NCBI GenBank assembly: GCA_014191755.1 | Contig: BJHE01000020.1 | Location: 1 to 36,067, forward strand | Origin: Cyanobium sp. | Lineage (GTDB): Bacteria; Cyanobacteriota; Cyanobacteriia; PCC-6307; Cyanobiaceae | Direction of reading: 5' to 3' | Length of the DNA stretch: 36,067 nucleotides | Shown: positions 1 to 8,190 of the stretch, piece after piece | Layout of the letters: every line of letters begins with the position of its first letter | How positions within the stretch are numbered: position 1 is the first letter of the stretch | Notes under the pieces: generated by a model | The model's input: the letters and a program-made list of their open reading frames with translations, nothing else | Database searches by the model: none | What the model was told of the DNA's origin: nothing | Position numbers and translations under genes: made by a program

Positions 1-2654
1 CCGAAGTCTGGATCCGCAACCACCAGCGGCTTGGTGGAGGCATTGGTATTCGATGTGCTCAGGGGCAGAAGCGTGCGGCCGCTGCTGATCAGGCGCACGG
101 CCACGCTATCGGTGAGACGTCGCTGCGGATCCCGTGGCGAAGGCAAGGCCGCGAAGGGAATCCGGCTCAGTTCCCCATCCGGGGCAAGGATCCACTGGTT
201 GGCACCGGCCAGCAACTGCAATAAGGGGGCGGGGAAAACCTTGCCGTTCACCTTCCGCCAGAGGTCGGTGGGATCTCCGCCGCTGGCCTGCGACACGGCC
301 AGGGCCTGGGCGATGAGTGGATCAATGGCCGACGCGGGGCCCAGATCCACGGCTCGGGTGGTGCCAGATGGGCTGAGCACCAGGGCGAGGTAGCGGGGGG
401 CACCCCACTGATTTCCTAGCTTCTGGCGCCCATCGAAAGGTTTGTAGCGCTGGAATTCCACCAATGCTGCGCCTGCAGGCAGGACGCGGGCCACTTGGGC
501 GGGTTCTACCAGCTGCGGTTTCAAGGAAGGGAGCAGGCGGTACAACTGCCGCTCAAGCTCTTCTTTGCGCTTTCCCAGCTGCTGGCGCTGGGCTGCAGGG
601 GTTGCCGCATCAGCGAGTCTGGTCGTGAGGGCGGCGATCTCCTCGCCGAGCTTCCGTGGGGCACCGGGCGCCCGCCCCAGCTGAGCCTGCCGTTGTTCGA
701 TCTCCAGCAGCAGGCCGTAGCGGTTCAACCGGGAGAAGAGGGCCAGATCGGCAGCGCTGGCTGAACGCTCTGCACCGGAGAAAGCGAATTCCCAGCTGGC
801 ATCGAGAGCCTGCGCCTGGGCCTGGCGTGCGGCCTGGGGTAGCAGCGGAAGCTGGCCCTGGAGGAAGAGGCTCTGGATGCCGATGCCACGGCGGAATTGG
901 AGCTCGGCCATGGCATAAGCGCCCTGGCTGTCGTACAGACCCGCGAGATTGTTGAGGCTTTGGGCGGTATCGGGGTGCTCGGGCCCCAGCGCCTTCTCCC
1001 TGATTGCCAAGGCGCGAAGGTAGAGGGGCTCGGCCTTGGCGTAGGCGCCTTGGTTGTCGTAAAGAAGTGCGAGGTTGTTGAGGCTGGTGGCGGTATCGGG
1101 GTGATCGGGCCCCAGCGCCTTCTCCTTGATCGCCAGGGCGCGAAGGTAAAGGGGCTCGGCCTTGGCGTAGGCGCCCTGGCTGTCGTAAAGCAGCGCGAGG
1201 TTGTTAAGGCTTGCGGCGGTATCTGGGTGATCGGGCCCCAGCGCCTTCTCCCTGATCGCCAGGGCGCGAAGGTAAAGGGGCTCGGCCTTGGCGTAGGCGC
1301 CCTGGTTTCGATACAGCGCCGCGAGATTGTTGAGGCTTTGGGCGGTATCGGGGTGATCGGGCCCCAGCGCCTTCTTGTTGATCGCCAGGGCGCGAAGGTA
1401 GAGGGGCTCGGCCTTGGCGTAGGCACCCTGGTTTCGATACAGCACCGCGAGGTTGTTGAGGCTGCGGGCGGTATCGGGGTGATCGGGCCCCAGCGCCTTC
1501 TCCCTGATCGCCAGGGCGCGAAGGTAGAGGGGCTCGGCCTTGGCGTAGGCGCCCTGGCTGTCGTTCAGCACCGCGAGGTTGTTTAGGCTTAAGGCGGTAT
1601 CGGGGTGATCGGGCCCCAGCGCCTTCTCTAAGAGCTTTAGGGCGCGAAGGTAAAGGGGCTCGGCCTTGGCGTACGCGCTCTGGCTGTAGTACAGCAGCGC
1701 GAGGTTGTTAAGGCTTGCCGCGGTATCGGGGTGATCGGGCCCCAGCGCCTTCTCCCTGATTGCCAAGGCGCGAAGGTAGAGGGGCTCGGCCTTGGCGTAG
1801 GCGCCCTGGCTGTCGTACAGCCCCGCCAGGTTGTTGAGGCTGGTGGCGGTATCGGGGTGATCGGGCCCCAGCGCCTTCTCCTTGATCGCCAGGGCGCGGA
1901 TGTAGAGGGGCTCGGCCTTGGCGTACGCGCCCTGCTTTCGATACAGCGCCGCGAGGTTGTTGAGGCTTTGGGCGGTATCGGGGTGATCGGGCCCCAGCGC
2001 CTTCTCCGTGATCGCCAGGGCGCGAAGGTAAAGGGGCTCGGCCTTGGCGTACGCGCCCTGGCTGTAGTACAGCAGCGCGAGGTTGTTAAGGCTTGCGGCG
2101 GTATCTGGGTGATCGGGCCCCAGCGCCTTCTTCCTGATCGCCAGGGCGCGAAGGTAGAGGGGCTCGGCCTTGGCGTAGGCACCCTGGTTTCGATACAGCA
2201 CCGCGAGGTTGTTGAGGCTGCGGGCGGTATCTGGGTGGTCGGGCCCCAGCGCCTTCTTCCTGATCGCCAGGGCGCGAAGGTAGAGGGGCTCGGCCTTGGC
2301 GTAGGCGCCCTGGCTGTCGTACAGCCCCGCGAGGCTGTTGAGGCTGCCGGCGGTAGCGGGGTGCTCGGGCCCTAGATTTTGTTCAGTCCAGCCGAGTACT
2401 TTTTCCTGAATCCGAACCGCCTCCTGATAGTTGCTTTTCAGATAGAGGGTGATCACCTGCCGCTGCCATTCGAGCACTTCTGGTGGAACAGGGTTGTTGC
2501 GCGTTCCGCTGGCCTGGGCCAGTAAAACTGGCCCATCTGTGGCGATCGAGGCCCCTTTCGCGGCAGCGTGGGCGTGGGGAAGAACCCCAATACTTGTGCA
2601 CAACAGCAGGCCTGTACCGAGAACGTAGATGGGGCGCAGCAGTGGTGTGTTCAT
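1..2654 (-). CDS. Exported TPR-CHAT protein, copy 1 (C-terminus lies outside the window)
   Basis: The reading frame is open from ATG at 2654 to the window edge (884 codons, no stop), so the protein is partial. It starts MNTPLLRPIYVLGTGLLLC, a Sec-type signal peptide with a likely cleavage near HAHAAA, so the mature protein should be periplasmic or secreted. About twelve TPRs of exactly 42 residues follow (kinesin-light-chain type, AKAEPLYLRALAI...ALGPDHPDTA), then a charged, probably coiled-coil linker and the first part of a CHAT domain ending near VVADPDF. The CHAT His and Cys would lie beyond the left edge. Frame was checked at several repeats and in the CHAT part, and no frameshift was found. 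It is a close paralogue of the gene at 2985-6377, same orientation, aligned to within about two residues at the CHAT domain. CHAT is a caspase-like peptidase fold; substrate and role are unknown. Confidence 0.93.
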   Translation of the reverse strand, partial: MNTPLLRPIYVLGTGLLLCTSIGVLPHAHAAAKGASIATDGPVLLAQASGTRNNPVPPEVLEWQRQVITLYLKSNYQEAVRIQEKVLGWTEQNLGPEHPATAGSLNSLAGLYDSQGAYAKAEPLYLRALAIRKKALGPDHPDTARSLNNLAVLYRNQGAYAKAEPLYLRALAIRKKALGPDHPDTAASLNNLALLYYSQGAYAKAEPLYLRALAITEKALGPDHPDTAQSLNNLAALYRKQGAYAKAEPLYIRALAIKEKALGPDHPDTATSLNNLAGLYDSQGAYAKAEPLYLRALAIREKALGPDHPDTAASLNNLALLYYSQSAYAKAEPLYLRALKLLEKALGPDHPDTALSLNNLAVLNDSQGAYAKAEPLYLRALAIREKALGPDHPDTARSLNNLAVLYRNQGAYAKAEPLYLRALAINKKALGPDHPDTAQSLNNLAALYRNQGAYAKAEPLYLRALAIREKALGPDHPDTAASLNNLALLYDSQGAYAKAEPLYLRALAIKEKALGPDHPDTATSLNNLALLYDNQGAYAKAEPLYLRALAIREKALGPEHPDTAQSLNNLAGLYDSQGAYAMAELQFRRGIGIQSLFLQGQLPLLPQAARQAQAQALDASWEFAFSGAERSASAADLALFSRLNRYGLLLEIEQRQAQLGRAPGAPRKLGEEIAALTTRLADAATPAAQRQQLGKRKEELERQLYRLLPSLKPQLVEPAQVARVLPAGAALVEFQRYKPFDGRQKLGNQWGAPRYLALVLSPSGTTRAVDLGPASAIDPLIAQALAVSQASGGDPTDLWRKVNGKVFPAPLLQLLAGANQWILAPDGELSRIPFAALPSPRDPQRRLTDSVAVRLISSGRTLLPLSTSNTNASTKPLVVADPDF
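893..2404 (-). repeat. 126-bp coding repeat array, about 12 units (TPR copy 1)
   Basis: The segment for the GPDHP turn (plus-strand text gatcgggccccagcgcc) recurs every 126 bp from about 975 to 2360. Several units are almost identical at DNA level, more alike than needed to keep the TPR fold. Borders are approximate. Confidence 0.85.
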
Positions 2655-2785
2655 GGCATCAGTAGCTGATCAGATTGAATTTGAAAAAGACCACGGCGCC
2701 CCGATCGAAGCATTGAATCATTGTGGCGATTGATTTGGTTGCAACCGGTTCACAGCCAGCTTTACCGGCCGCCCCAGCAGCATGC
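2655..2785 (-). repeat. Duplicated upstream block of TPR-CHAT copy 1 (probable promoter region)
   Basis: This block matches 6378-6500 upstream of copy 2. Shared stretches include accacggcgccccgatcg and gcgattgatttggtt, with small indels and substitutions between them. The duplication therefore included the 5' control region. No clear Shine-Dalgarno sequence is visible. The remaining 2786-2984 holds no gene I can support, only the downstream flank of copy 2. Confidence 0.75.
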
Positions 2786-2984
2786 TGACACAGCAACGGA
2801 TTGACCGTGTCTGCCTGTTCGCTGTAGGACCAGCCCATCCGCCAGACGCAGGACAAGGGGCGAGACCATCCTCCTGTGACATTCGGATTGCGTGTGAGTG
2901 CCGTATCTGAATGGTAGGCCATAGCCACCACTTCAAAGTGCTGAAATCGCTGTCATGCGTTGTCATCAATATTCATTGCTGATT

Positions 2985-5900
2985 TCAAACTCCTGGGATG
3001 GGCCCTGAATCACCAACGAGCTGCCAGGCGGCCCAGAACCGGTAGTCGCTCCATTCCTTTCTCGGGGGATCAGTGCGGAACTCCTGCTGCACGGCCAGCA
3101 GGGCCTCCATTCTCCCCTTGCCCTGTTGGAGGAGCGTGTAATAGCGCTGCATGAAATAGGCGGTGGCTGCATCATCCACTTTCCAAAGCGAGAGCAGGGT
3201 GGTGCGGGCACCGGCCACGCTGAGAGCCCTTTGGAGGCCGAACAAGCCCTCGCCGCTTTGCTGTTCCCCGGCGGCGGTGTCACAGGCCGACAGCACCACC
3301 AGCTGGGTGCCCCCGAGCTGAAGTTGGGCGGCTTCCTTGGCGGTGAGATAGCCGTCATCGGTAGAGGTTTTGCTGCCTGCTGTGGGAGCAGCTGGGGCGC
3401 GATCAGGCCGCAGGCTGCGGTTAGCGCCGGCCAGCACGATGCCGCTATTGAGCATGGCGTCTTCCCGGCTGGCGGGAAGGCCCGCGATGACGCTGCGCAT
3501 GCCGCTAGCCGGTGGTGCCGCAGCTGCTGGTGGTGGGGTGTCTGAGGCGTTGGAGTAGTAGCCATGGCTGGCGACATGCACCAGAGCAGGGCCCTTGGCG
3601 TTGGTGAGCACGGAGGTGGTGGCGGCGGCTTGCTCATAGAGCTTTGCCTGCAGCAGCTTGCTGATCGTCTCTCCTTCCTTGGCGGTGGCCGGAAGGCGCT
3701 GCCAGCCGCTGCTGTTGGCAGGCGCCGGACCGAAATCCGGATCGGCCAGCACCAGCGGCCGGGTGGGTGCGTTGTTGCTGGCGGTGTTTTGGGGTAGAAG
3801 GCTGCGGCCGCTGCTGATCAGGCGCACGGCCACGCTGTTGGTGAGCCGGCGCTGAGGATCCCGTGGCGAGGGCAAGGCCGCGAAGGGAATCCGGCTCAGT
3901 TCCCCATCCGGGGCAAGGATCCACTGGTTGGAGCCGGCCAGCAACTGCAGCAAGGGGGCAGGGAAAACCTTGCTGTTGACCTGCTTCCAGAGGTCCGTGG
4001 GATCTCCGCCGCTGGTCTGGGAAACGGCCAGGGCCTGGGCGATGAGGGGATCGATGCCGTCGGCGGGACCCAGATCCACGGCTCGGGTGGTGCCAGATGG
4101 GCTGAGCACCAGGGCGAGGTAGCGAGGGGCACCCCACTGCTGGCCAGGCTTCTGGCGCCCATCGAACGGCCGGAAGCGCTGGAATTCCACCAGCACACTG
4201 CTGGCCGGCAGGACGCGGGCCACCTGGGCGGGTTCCACCAGCTGCGGTTTCAAGGAAGGGAGCAGGCGGTAGAGCTCCCGCTCAAGCTCTTCTTTGCGCT
4301 TTCCCAGCTGCTGGCGCTGGGCTGCAGGGGTTGCCGCATCGGCGAGTTTGGTCGTGAGGGCGGTGATCTCCTCGCCGAGCTTCCGTGGGGCACCAGGCGC
4401 CCGCCCCAGCTGAGCCTGCCGTTGTTCGATCTCCAGAAGCAGGCCGTAGCGGTTCAACCGGGAGAAGAGGGCCAGATCGGCAGCGCTGGCTGATCGATCC
4501 GCACCGGAGAAGGATGCTTCCCAGGCGGCTCCAAGAGCCTGCACCTGTGCCAGGCGGGCGGCCTGGGGTAGCAGCGGAAGCTGGCCCTGGAGGAAGAGGC
4601 TCTGGATGCCGATGCCACGGCGGAATAGGGGCTCGGCCTTGGCATACGCGCCCTGGCTCTCATAAAGCACCGCGAGGCTGCCGAGGCTGGTCGCGGTATC
4701 GGGGTGATCGACCCCCCGGGCTTTCTCGCTGATCGCCAGGGCGCGGTTGTACAACCTCTCGGCCTTGACGTAGTCACCCTGGCTATGGAACAGCACCGCG
4801 AGGTTATTAAGGCTGAGAGCGGTTTCAGGGTGATAGGGACCCAGCGCCTTCTCCCTGATCGCCAGGGCGCGAAGGTAGAGGGGCTCGGCCTTGGCGTAAA
4901 GACCTTGGCTTTCAAGAAGCCCCGCAAGGATGTTGAGGCTGTTTGCTGTATCGGGGTGATCGGGCCCCAGCGCCTTCTCCCGGATCGCCAGGGCGCGGCG
5001 GACGAGAGGCTCGGCCTTGGCGTTGGCGCCCTGTTTATTGTAAAGCTCCGCTAGATTATTGAGGCTTGTAGCGGTATCGGGGTGATCGGGCCCCAGCACC
5101 TTCTCCCGGATCGCCAGGGAGCGGAGGTACAAGGGCTCGGCCTTGGCGTAGGCACCCTGGCTACGGTATAGCGCCGCGAGATTGTTGAGGCTGTTTGCGG
5201 TTTCGGGGTGATCGAGCCCAAGCCCCTGCTCCCTGATCGCCAGGGCCCGGCGGTAGAGGTCCTCGGCCTTGGCGTAGGCACCCTGGTTGTCGTACAGGAA
5301 CGCGAGGTTGTTGAGACTGGTGGCGGTGGCGGGGTGATCGGGCCCCAACGCCTTCTCGTTGATCGCCAGGGCGCGGCGGTAGAAGGGCTCGGCCTTGGCG
5401 TAGGCGCCCTGGCTGTCATACAGGAGCGCGAGGTTGTTGAGGCTGGTGGCGGTGGCGGGGTGATCGGGACCCAGCGCCTTCTCCCTGATTGCCAGGGCCC
5501 GGCGGTAGAGCGCCTCGGCCTTGGCGTAGGAGCCTTTGTTGTCGTACAGAAGTGCGAGGTTGTTGAGGCTGTTTGCTGTATCAGGGTGATAGGGCCCCAG
5601 CGCCTTCTCGTTGATCGCCAGGGCGCGGATGTAGAGGGGCTCGGCCTTGGCGTAAGCGCCCTGGCTGTCGTACAGCGCCGCAAGGTTGTTGAAGCTGCTG
5701 GCAGTGGCGGGGTGATCGGGCCCCAGTGCCTTCTCTCTGATCGCCAGGGCGCGTCGGTAGAGGGGCTCGGCCTTGGCGTAGGCGCCCTGGCTGTCGTACA
5801 GCGCCGCGAGATTATTGAGACTTTGAGCGGTATCGGAGTGATCGGGCCCCAGTGCCTTCTCCCTGATCGCTAGAGCGCGACTGAAAAGGGGTTCAGCCTT

Positions 5901-6377
5901 GGCATAACTACCTTGATTGTAGTAAAGGAATGCGAGGTTATTGATGGTAGCAGCGGTAGAGACGTGATCGTGCCCCAGCGCCTTCTCCTTGATCGCAAGG
6001 GCGCGGCGATAAAGGGGCTCGGCCTTTGTATAAACCCCCTGATTAACATATAATGCCGCCAGGTTGTTGAGGCTGGTGGCGGTAGTGGGGTGATCGGGCC
6101 CCACGTGTTGTTCCATCCAGGCGAGAAGCTTTTCCTGAATCAGGGCCGCCTCCTGATACTGACCTTGCTTGCCGAGTGCCTCCACCTGCCGCAACCACTC
6201 CTGAACCTCTGCTGGAGAAGGGCTGCCGCTCTTTTCACTGGCCTGGGCCAAAAAAACTGGCCCATCAGTGGCGATCGAGGCCTCTTTCGCGGCAGCCTGG
6301 GAAAAAACCCCAATACTTGAACACAACAGCAGGCCTGCACCGAAACAGTAGACGGGGCGCAGCAGTTGGCTGTTCAT
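2985..6377 (-). CDS. Exported TPR-CHAT protein, copy 2 (1130 aa, complete)
   Basis: I start this at ATG 6377 (MNSQLLRPVYCFGAGLLLC), which matches the start of copy 1; the frame is open 40 codons further upstream but that part lies in the duplicated 5' block. Order of parts: Sec-type signal peptide (about 1-35, cleavage near SQAAA), about twelve 42-residue TPRs (about 60-600), a charged helical linker (about 625-720, e.g. QQLGKRKEELERELYRLL) and a C-terminal CHAT domain. The CHAT domain has the expected dyad: His938 in VHVASHGYY and Cys1032 in VVLSACDTAAG. It should be a caspase-like cysteine peptidase acting outside the cytoplasm, with the TPRs as partner- or substrate-binding arm. No candidate substrate gene is adjacent. 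Family and domains are sure; function is not known. Confidence 0.95.
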   Translation of the reverse strand: MNSQLLRPVYCFGAGLLLCSSIGVFSQAAAKEASIATDGPVFLAQASEKSGSPSPAEVQEWLRQVEALGKQGQYQEAALIQEKLLAWMEQHVGPDHPTTATSLNNLAALYVNQGVYTKAEPLYRRALAIKEKALGHDHVSTAATINNLAFLYYNQGSYAKAEPLFSRALAIREKALGPDHSDTAQSLNNLAALYDSQGAYAKAEPLYRRALAIREKALGPDHPATASSFNNLAALYDSQGAYAKAEPLYIRALAINEKALGPYHPDTANSLNNLALLYDNKGSYAKAEALYRRALAIREKALGPDHPATATSLNNLALLYDSQGAYAKAEPFYRRALAINEKALGPDHPATATSLNNLAFLYDNQGAYAKAEDLYRRALAIREQGLGLDHPETANSLNNLAALYRSQGAYAKAEPLYLRSLAIREKVLGPDHPDTATSLNNLAELYNKQGANAKAEPLVRRALAIREKALGPDHPDTANSLNILAGLLESQGLYAKAEPLYLRALAIREKALGPYHPETALSLNNLAVLFHSQGDYVKAERLYNRALAISEKARGVDHPDTATSLGSLAVLYESQGAYAKAEPLFRRGIGIQSLFLQGQLPLLPQAARLAQVQALGAAWEASFSGADRSASAADLALFSRLNRYGLLLEIEQRQAQLGRAPGAPRKLGEEITALTTKLADAATPAAQRQQLGKRKEELERELYRLLPSLKPQLVEPAQVARVLPASSVLVEFQRFRPFDGRQKPGQQWGAPRYLALVLSPSGTTRAVDLGPADGIDPLIAQALAVSQTSGGDPTDLWKQVNSKVFPAPLLQLLAGSNQWILAPDGELSRIPFAALPSPRDPQRRLTNSVAVRLISSGRSLLPQNTASNNAPTRPLVLADPDFGPAPANSSGWQRLPATAKEGETISKLLQAKLYEQAAATTSVLTNAKGPALVHVASHGYYSNASDTPPPAAAAPPASGMRSVIAGLPASREDAMLNSGIVLAGANRSLRPDRAPAAPTAGSKTSTDDGYLTAKEAAQLQLGGTQLVVLSACDTAAGEQQSGEGLFGLQRALSVAGARTTLLSLWKVDDAATAYFMQRYYTLLQQGKGRMEALLAVQQEFRTDPPRKEWSDYRFWAAWQLVGDSGPIPGV
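4626..6137 (-). repeat. 126-bp coding repeat array, about 12 units (TPR copy 2)
   Basis: The same 126-bp period as in copy 1 runs from about 4708 to 6094. The end units (near 4700, 5970 and 6090) are more diverged than the middle ones, as expected if inner units are homogenised by recombination. Borders are approximate. Confidence 0.85.
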
Positions 6378-6500
6378 GGCATCAGTCGCTAATACGATTG
6401 GACTTGAAAAGACCACGGCGCCCCGATCGAAGCCTAGGAACATTATGGCGATTGATTTGGTTTTAATCGGCTCGTAGCAAGCCTTTCCGGCTGCCAAAGC
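6378..6500 (-). repeat. Duplicated upstream block of TPR-CHAT copy 2 (probable promoter region)
   Basis: This is the partner of 2655-2785. On the minus strand it contains CATAAT, a possible -10 element, where copy 1 has CACAAT; this is only suggestive. The rest of the gap to 6682 shows no gene. Confidence 0.7.
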
Positions 6501-6682
6501 GGCCTGCGGATAACATCGGCAGCATGTGATCCTTCATTGAAAGCCATCGCCACGGGGGCAAACATGCCCCGCAGGCGTTTCCGGGAAACAGCCACCCCTG
6601 TGCCGCCACCACCTGGGTTAGCCCCCTTGGTCGCTATCGCGATCAGCAAGAACGCTCAACGCAAACTCTCACCCCAGTCGAA

Positions 6683-8077
6683 TCAAGCTTTCCCTACCCA
6701 GCCCCGCAGCTTGCCGGGGTTGAGCAGACCGGCCGGATCATGGGCCGTCTTCGCCGCCACCTGGTTGGGATCCACCACACCGGAACTGCCATCCTCCACG
6801 CTGAGCACGTGGGGATCGGCGCTGCCGGCGCCGTGATCGCGGCAGAAGTTGATCAGTTCGGCTAGCTCCGCAGCATTGCCCAGCTGCACCACCGGCAGGG
6901 CCGACAGCCGGGCGCTGCCCCCCTGCCGCACGCCTTCGAGGTGCCACAGAACTCTCTCCCCCCAGCGCTCGGCCACCGCCTCCAGCAGCGGACGCTCGGG
7001 CACCGGCAGCGCCAGCTGCAGATAGGTCCAGCCCTTGTGACGGGCCCGCCAGTGCAGGGTGGTGTGGTTCCAGGTGAGTTCCCGCAGCGTGCCCCCACGG
7101 CTGGAGCCCTGCGGCTGCTGCCAGATCACCGTGCCGCCCCGTTCCGCCAGCCAGGCCGGCAGCAGCGACAGGGTGTCGGGGGCGACCAGCAGCAGCAGCC
7201 GGTGCTGGCCGGCGGCAGGCGCCGGGCAGCCCTGAGTCCAGGGCATCCCCGCCGCCAGAGGCGCCTGCAGCAGGGTGAGGTCGTCGAGCTCCAGGGCGGT
7301 GCCGGGGAGGGTGCGGGCCACCTCAAGGGCAGCCCACCAGTCGGGGAAATCCACCACCACCTGCTGCCAGGCCACGGCAGGAGCGGTGGCCACCGTGACC
7401 GCCGTGAGGATGCCATTGGTGCCGTAGGCGTGGTTGAGCGGCTGGGCGGCTCCGCCCTCCAGCGTCAGCAGCCGCGGCTGGGGTTCCACCGTGACCACCT
7501 CCAGGGCCAGGAGGTTGCCGGGATCGCGCAGGAAGCCCCAGCGCACCGAACCGATGCCCCCCGATCCACCGGCAATGAAGCCGCCCAGGCTGGCGCTACG
7601 CCAGGTGCTGGGTGCCATCCGCAGCGCCCGGCCGTGGGGGGCGAGGGCGGCATCGAGTTCAGCCAGGCGGCAGCCCGCCTCCGCCTCCAACACGCCGCTG
7701 GACGGATCAATCCGCCGCACCCGGTTGAGGCCGGTGAGATCGAGCACCACGCCCCCGGCCAGGGGCACGCATTGGCCGTAGTTGCCGGTGCCGGCCCCCC
7801 GCAGCGTGAGCGGCACGCCATGGCGGGCGCAGGCCGCCGCCACCGCCATCACCTGCTCCACCGTGCTGGCAACAACGGCCAGCTGGGCAATCTTCCCCGC
7901 CAGCAGGGGGGTGAGCACCGGCGAGTAGTCGTGAAAATCCCGGGAGAGGCGCGTGCGCTCCTCGATCGAGCGATGCAGCACCAGGCCCGGCTCAACCGCC
8001 TCCAGCTCGGCGGCGAGGGCCGCGATCGTGGCCTCGGCGGGAGGCTGGGGCAGCGGTGGCAGGGCGAGATCGGGCAT
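6683..8077 (-). CDS. FAD-binding oxidoreductase, GlcD-like
   Basis: The 464-residue protein has an N-terminal FAD-binding (PCMH/FAD_binding_4) domain: VVASTVEQVMAVAAACARHG is followed by LRGAGTGNYGQ, which binds the FAD pyrophosphate, and by APSTWRSASLGGFIAGGSGG. The C-terminus carries the family signature AGLLNPGKL. This is the glycolate/D-lactate oxidase GlcD type, and it has no Fe-S cysteine motifs. It probably oxidises a hydroxy acid, but the substrate cannot be read from sequence. It lies 95 bp downstream of the amidohydrolase on the same strand and may be the last gene of a DUF4359 - amidohydrolase - oxidase transcript. A glycolate oxidase subunit role in photorespiration is possible but not shown. 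Confidence 0.88.
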   Translation of the reverse strand: MPDLALPPLPQPPAEATIAALAAELEAVEPGLVLHRSIEERTRLSRDFHDYSPVLTPLLAGKIAQLAVVASTVEQVMAVAAACARHGVPLTLRGAGTGNYGQCVPLAGGVVLDLTGLNRVRRIDPSSGVLEAEAGCRLAELDAALAPHGRALRMAPSTWRSASLGGFIAGGSGGIGSVRWGFLRDPGNLLALEVVTVEPQPRLLTLEGGAAQPLNHAYGTNGILTAVTVATAPAVAWQQVVVDFPDWWAALEVARTLPGTALELDDLTLLQAPLAAGMPWTQGCPAPAAGQHRLLLLVAPDTLSLLPAWLAERGGTVIWQQPQGSSRGGTLRELTWNHTTLHWRARHKGWTYLQLALPVPERPLLEAVAERWGERVLWHLEGVRQGGSARLSALPVVQLGNAAELAELINFCRDHGAGSADPHVLSVEDGSSGVVDPNQVAAKTAHDPAGLLNPGKLRGWVGKA

Positions 8078-8150
8078 GAGCGGCGGGCGGATGCGCAGGA
8101 GCGGTAGGGGTGAGGAGAGGAAACGGAGGGGAACGGGTGCGATTCGCTTC

Positions 8151-8190
8151 CCTCAGCCTGACGTGACTGGCCTCAGCCTGACGCGACCGG
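8151..8190. repeat. 20-bp tandem duplication at the amidohydrolase stop
   Basis: Two copies of cctcagcctgacgtgactgg (8151-8170 and 8171-8190, two mismatches). The amidohydrolase stop (complement of tca, 8173-8175) lies in one copy and the other copy lies just past it. Confidence 0.85.

Noticed and set aside
725..2375. Long open frames on both strands of the TPR arrays with repeated peptides such as PRPSPSTFAPWRS
   Set aside because: They are shadow frames of the 126-bp TPR coding units in the two TPR-CHAT genes; a repeat whose length divides by three keeps other frames open too.
2659..2931. Conserved reading frame upstream of TPR-CHAT copy 1 matching the extension of copy 2
   Set aside because: Similarity comes from the duplicated 5' DNA; a 1-nt indel breaks the frame in copy 1, and neither has a ribosome site.
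893..6137. Regularly spaced repeats resembling a CRISPR or satellite array
   Set aside because: The period is 126 bp, the frame is coding and the units translate to 42-residue TPRs.
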